Below, one piece after another: positions 5,793 through 6,469 of a stretch of 6,469 nucleotides of DNA. Below the pieces are notes generated by a model. It did no database searches. It saw nothing but the letters and a program-made list of their open reading frames with translations, and was not told where the DNA came from. The stretch comes from an uncultured Clostridia bacterium (GTDB lineage Bacteria > Bacillota > Clostridia > UBA1381): the NCBI GenBank assembly GCA_910585795.1, contig CAJUFV010000056.1:1-6469 (forward strand), written 5' to 3'. Made by a program: the position numbers and the translations under genes. Every line of letters starts with the position of its first letter. Position 1 is the first letter of the stretch.

Positions 5793-6469
5793 TTACACCT
5801 GCCACTTATACCCTATTCCCCGAACTGTTATTATCATCTTAGGCTCGCTTGGATTATCCTCAATTTTTGTGCGTAATCTGCGTATATATACAGTAAGTGT
5901 ATTATTATCAACATAATTTTCGTTACAGTCCCATAGCTTTCCCAAAATACGCTCAGAAGTTAGTACAATATCAGGATTTTTCATAAACATACACAACATC
6001 TTATATTCATTTGCTGTCAATTCAAGTAATTCGTCGTTTTTATAAACTCTATTTTTTAATAGCTCTATCCTTACGCCATTTGAATTTAGCTCTGTGTCAT
6101 CCGTGTTAAAATTATTACTCCTCCTCAAAATAGCATTTATTCTCGACAGTAAAACTGCTAGCTTGAACGGTTTTGTAATATAATCATCACCGCCAATATC
6201 AAGTCCCATTATAATATCTGTTTCCTGGTCCGCTGCGGTAAGGAATATAATAGGTACTTTTGATACCTGCCGAATTTTTCGGCACATATCAAAACCGCTT
6301 CCATCAGGCAAAGATACATCCAAAATTACCAAATCATATTTTTTATTTTTAAACATAGCCTCCGCTTCCGCGCTCGTGCGGGAAATATCTAATTCATAGC
6401 CCTGCTTTTTTATCGCGAATGATAAACCATTTATAATACTTAAATCATCTTCAATCATCAGTATCTTCA
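5793..6469 (-). CDS. OmpR/PhoB-family response regulator (start cut by the window edge)
   Basis: A DNA-binding response regulator, probably 225 residues, the cytoplasmic partner of the kinase downstream. The last bases of the window read TG-AAG-ATA-CTG-ATG on the minus strand. If base 6470 supplies the missing A, the protein starts MKILMIEDD, the classic receiver start, so all but one base of the gene is probably present; the internal ATG at 6458 would remove the first beta strand. Numbered that way, the receiver domain has acidic residues D8 and D9, phosphoacceptor D51 (ILDVSLPDGSG), T78, and K100 in DDYITKPF. The C-terminal winged helix (about 130-223) shows LTANEYKMLCMF, RRLRTKIEDN and the terminal VRGIGYKW typical of PhoB-type regulators. 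It probably acts on the promoter in front of the ATPase gene and perhaps on its own promoter, which lies outside the window. Confidence 0.93.
   Translation of the reverse strand, partial: KILMIEDDLSIINGLSFAIKKQGYELDISRTSAEAEAMFKNKKYDLVILDVSLPDGSGFDMCRKIRQVSKVPIIFLTAADQETDIIMGLDIGGDDYITKPFKLAVLLSRINAILRRSNNFNTDDTELNSNGVRIELLKNRVYKNDELLELTANEYKMLCMFMKNPDIVLTSERILGKLWDCNENYVDNNTLTVYIRRLRTKIEDNPSEPKMIITVRGIGYKWQV
5796..5800 (-). promoter_or_regulatory. Ribosome binding site of the histidine kinase gene
   Basis: AGGTG lies within the last codons of the regulator gene, with a 5-base spacer to the kinase ATG at 5788-5790. It supports this ATG over the GTG at 5803-5805 and suggests translational coupling with the regulator. 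Confidence 0.65.

Overview
The window is AT-rich DNA with all five supported genes on the minus strand. The features point to a low-GC Bacillota organism, most likely from class Clostridia: strong AGGAGG or GGAGGTG ribosome binding sites, frequent ATA, TTA and AGA codons, tight gene packing, no outer-membrane components, and a two-component system joined to an FtsX-type ABC transporter. Nothing in the window fixes the genus.

Read in the direction of transcription (high to low coordinates), the right two thirds (about 6469 to 1689) look like one four-gene module. It holds an OmpR-family response regulator, apparently missing only the first base of its start codon at the window edge; a small sensor histidine kinase starting 2 bases after the regulator's stop; a MacB/LolD-type ABC ATPase; and a 773-residue permease with two FtsX halves, whose start overlaps the ATPase by 17 bases. 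A 69-base gap separates kinase and ATPase, the only real gap in the module. It carries a candidate extended -10 promoter, a TTGTAGG repeat set with 22-base periodicity that could be the regulator's operator, and a small inverted repeat that includes the ATPase Shine-Dalgarno sequence. The simplest reading is that the regulator-kinase pair controls the transporter genes through this gap, as in the peptide-sensing and detoxification modules known in Bacillota. The kinase has almost no extracellular loop (about five residues), so it may take its signal within the membrane or from the transporter.

The module ends at a long stem-loop with U tracts on both sides (1623-1669). After it, a 239-base gap (1450-1688) carries the likely promoter and a very good ribosome binding site for a separate gene: a short (478-residue) CstA-family membrane transporter, the type linked to pyruvate or peptide uptake during carbon starvation. 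It ends 12 bases before the left edge. It shares orientation with the transporter module but appears to be an independent transcription unit, and no functional link between the two is visible.

No RNA genes, mobile elements, CRISPR arrays or attachment sites were seen. The gene content is of recognisable families. The parts most worth a second look are the 69-base kinase-ATPase gap and the pairing of a loop-less kinase with an 8-segment double-FtsX permease.
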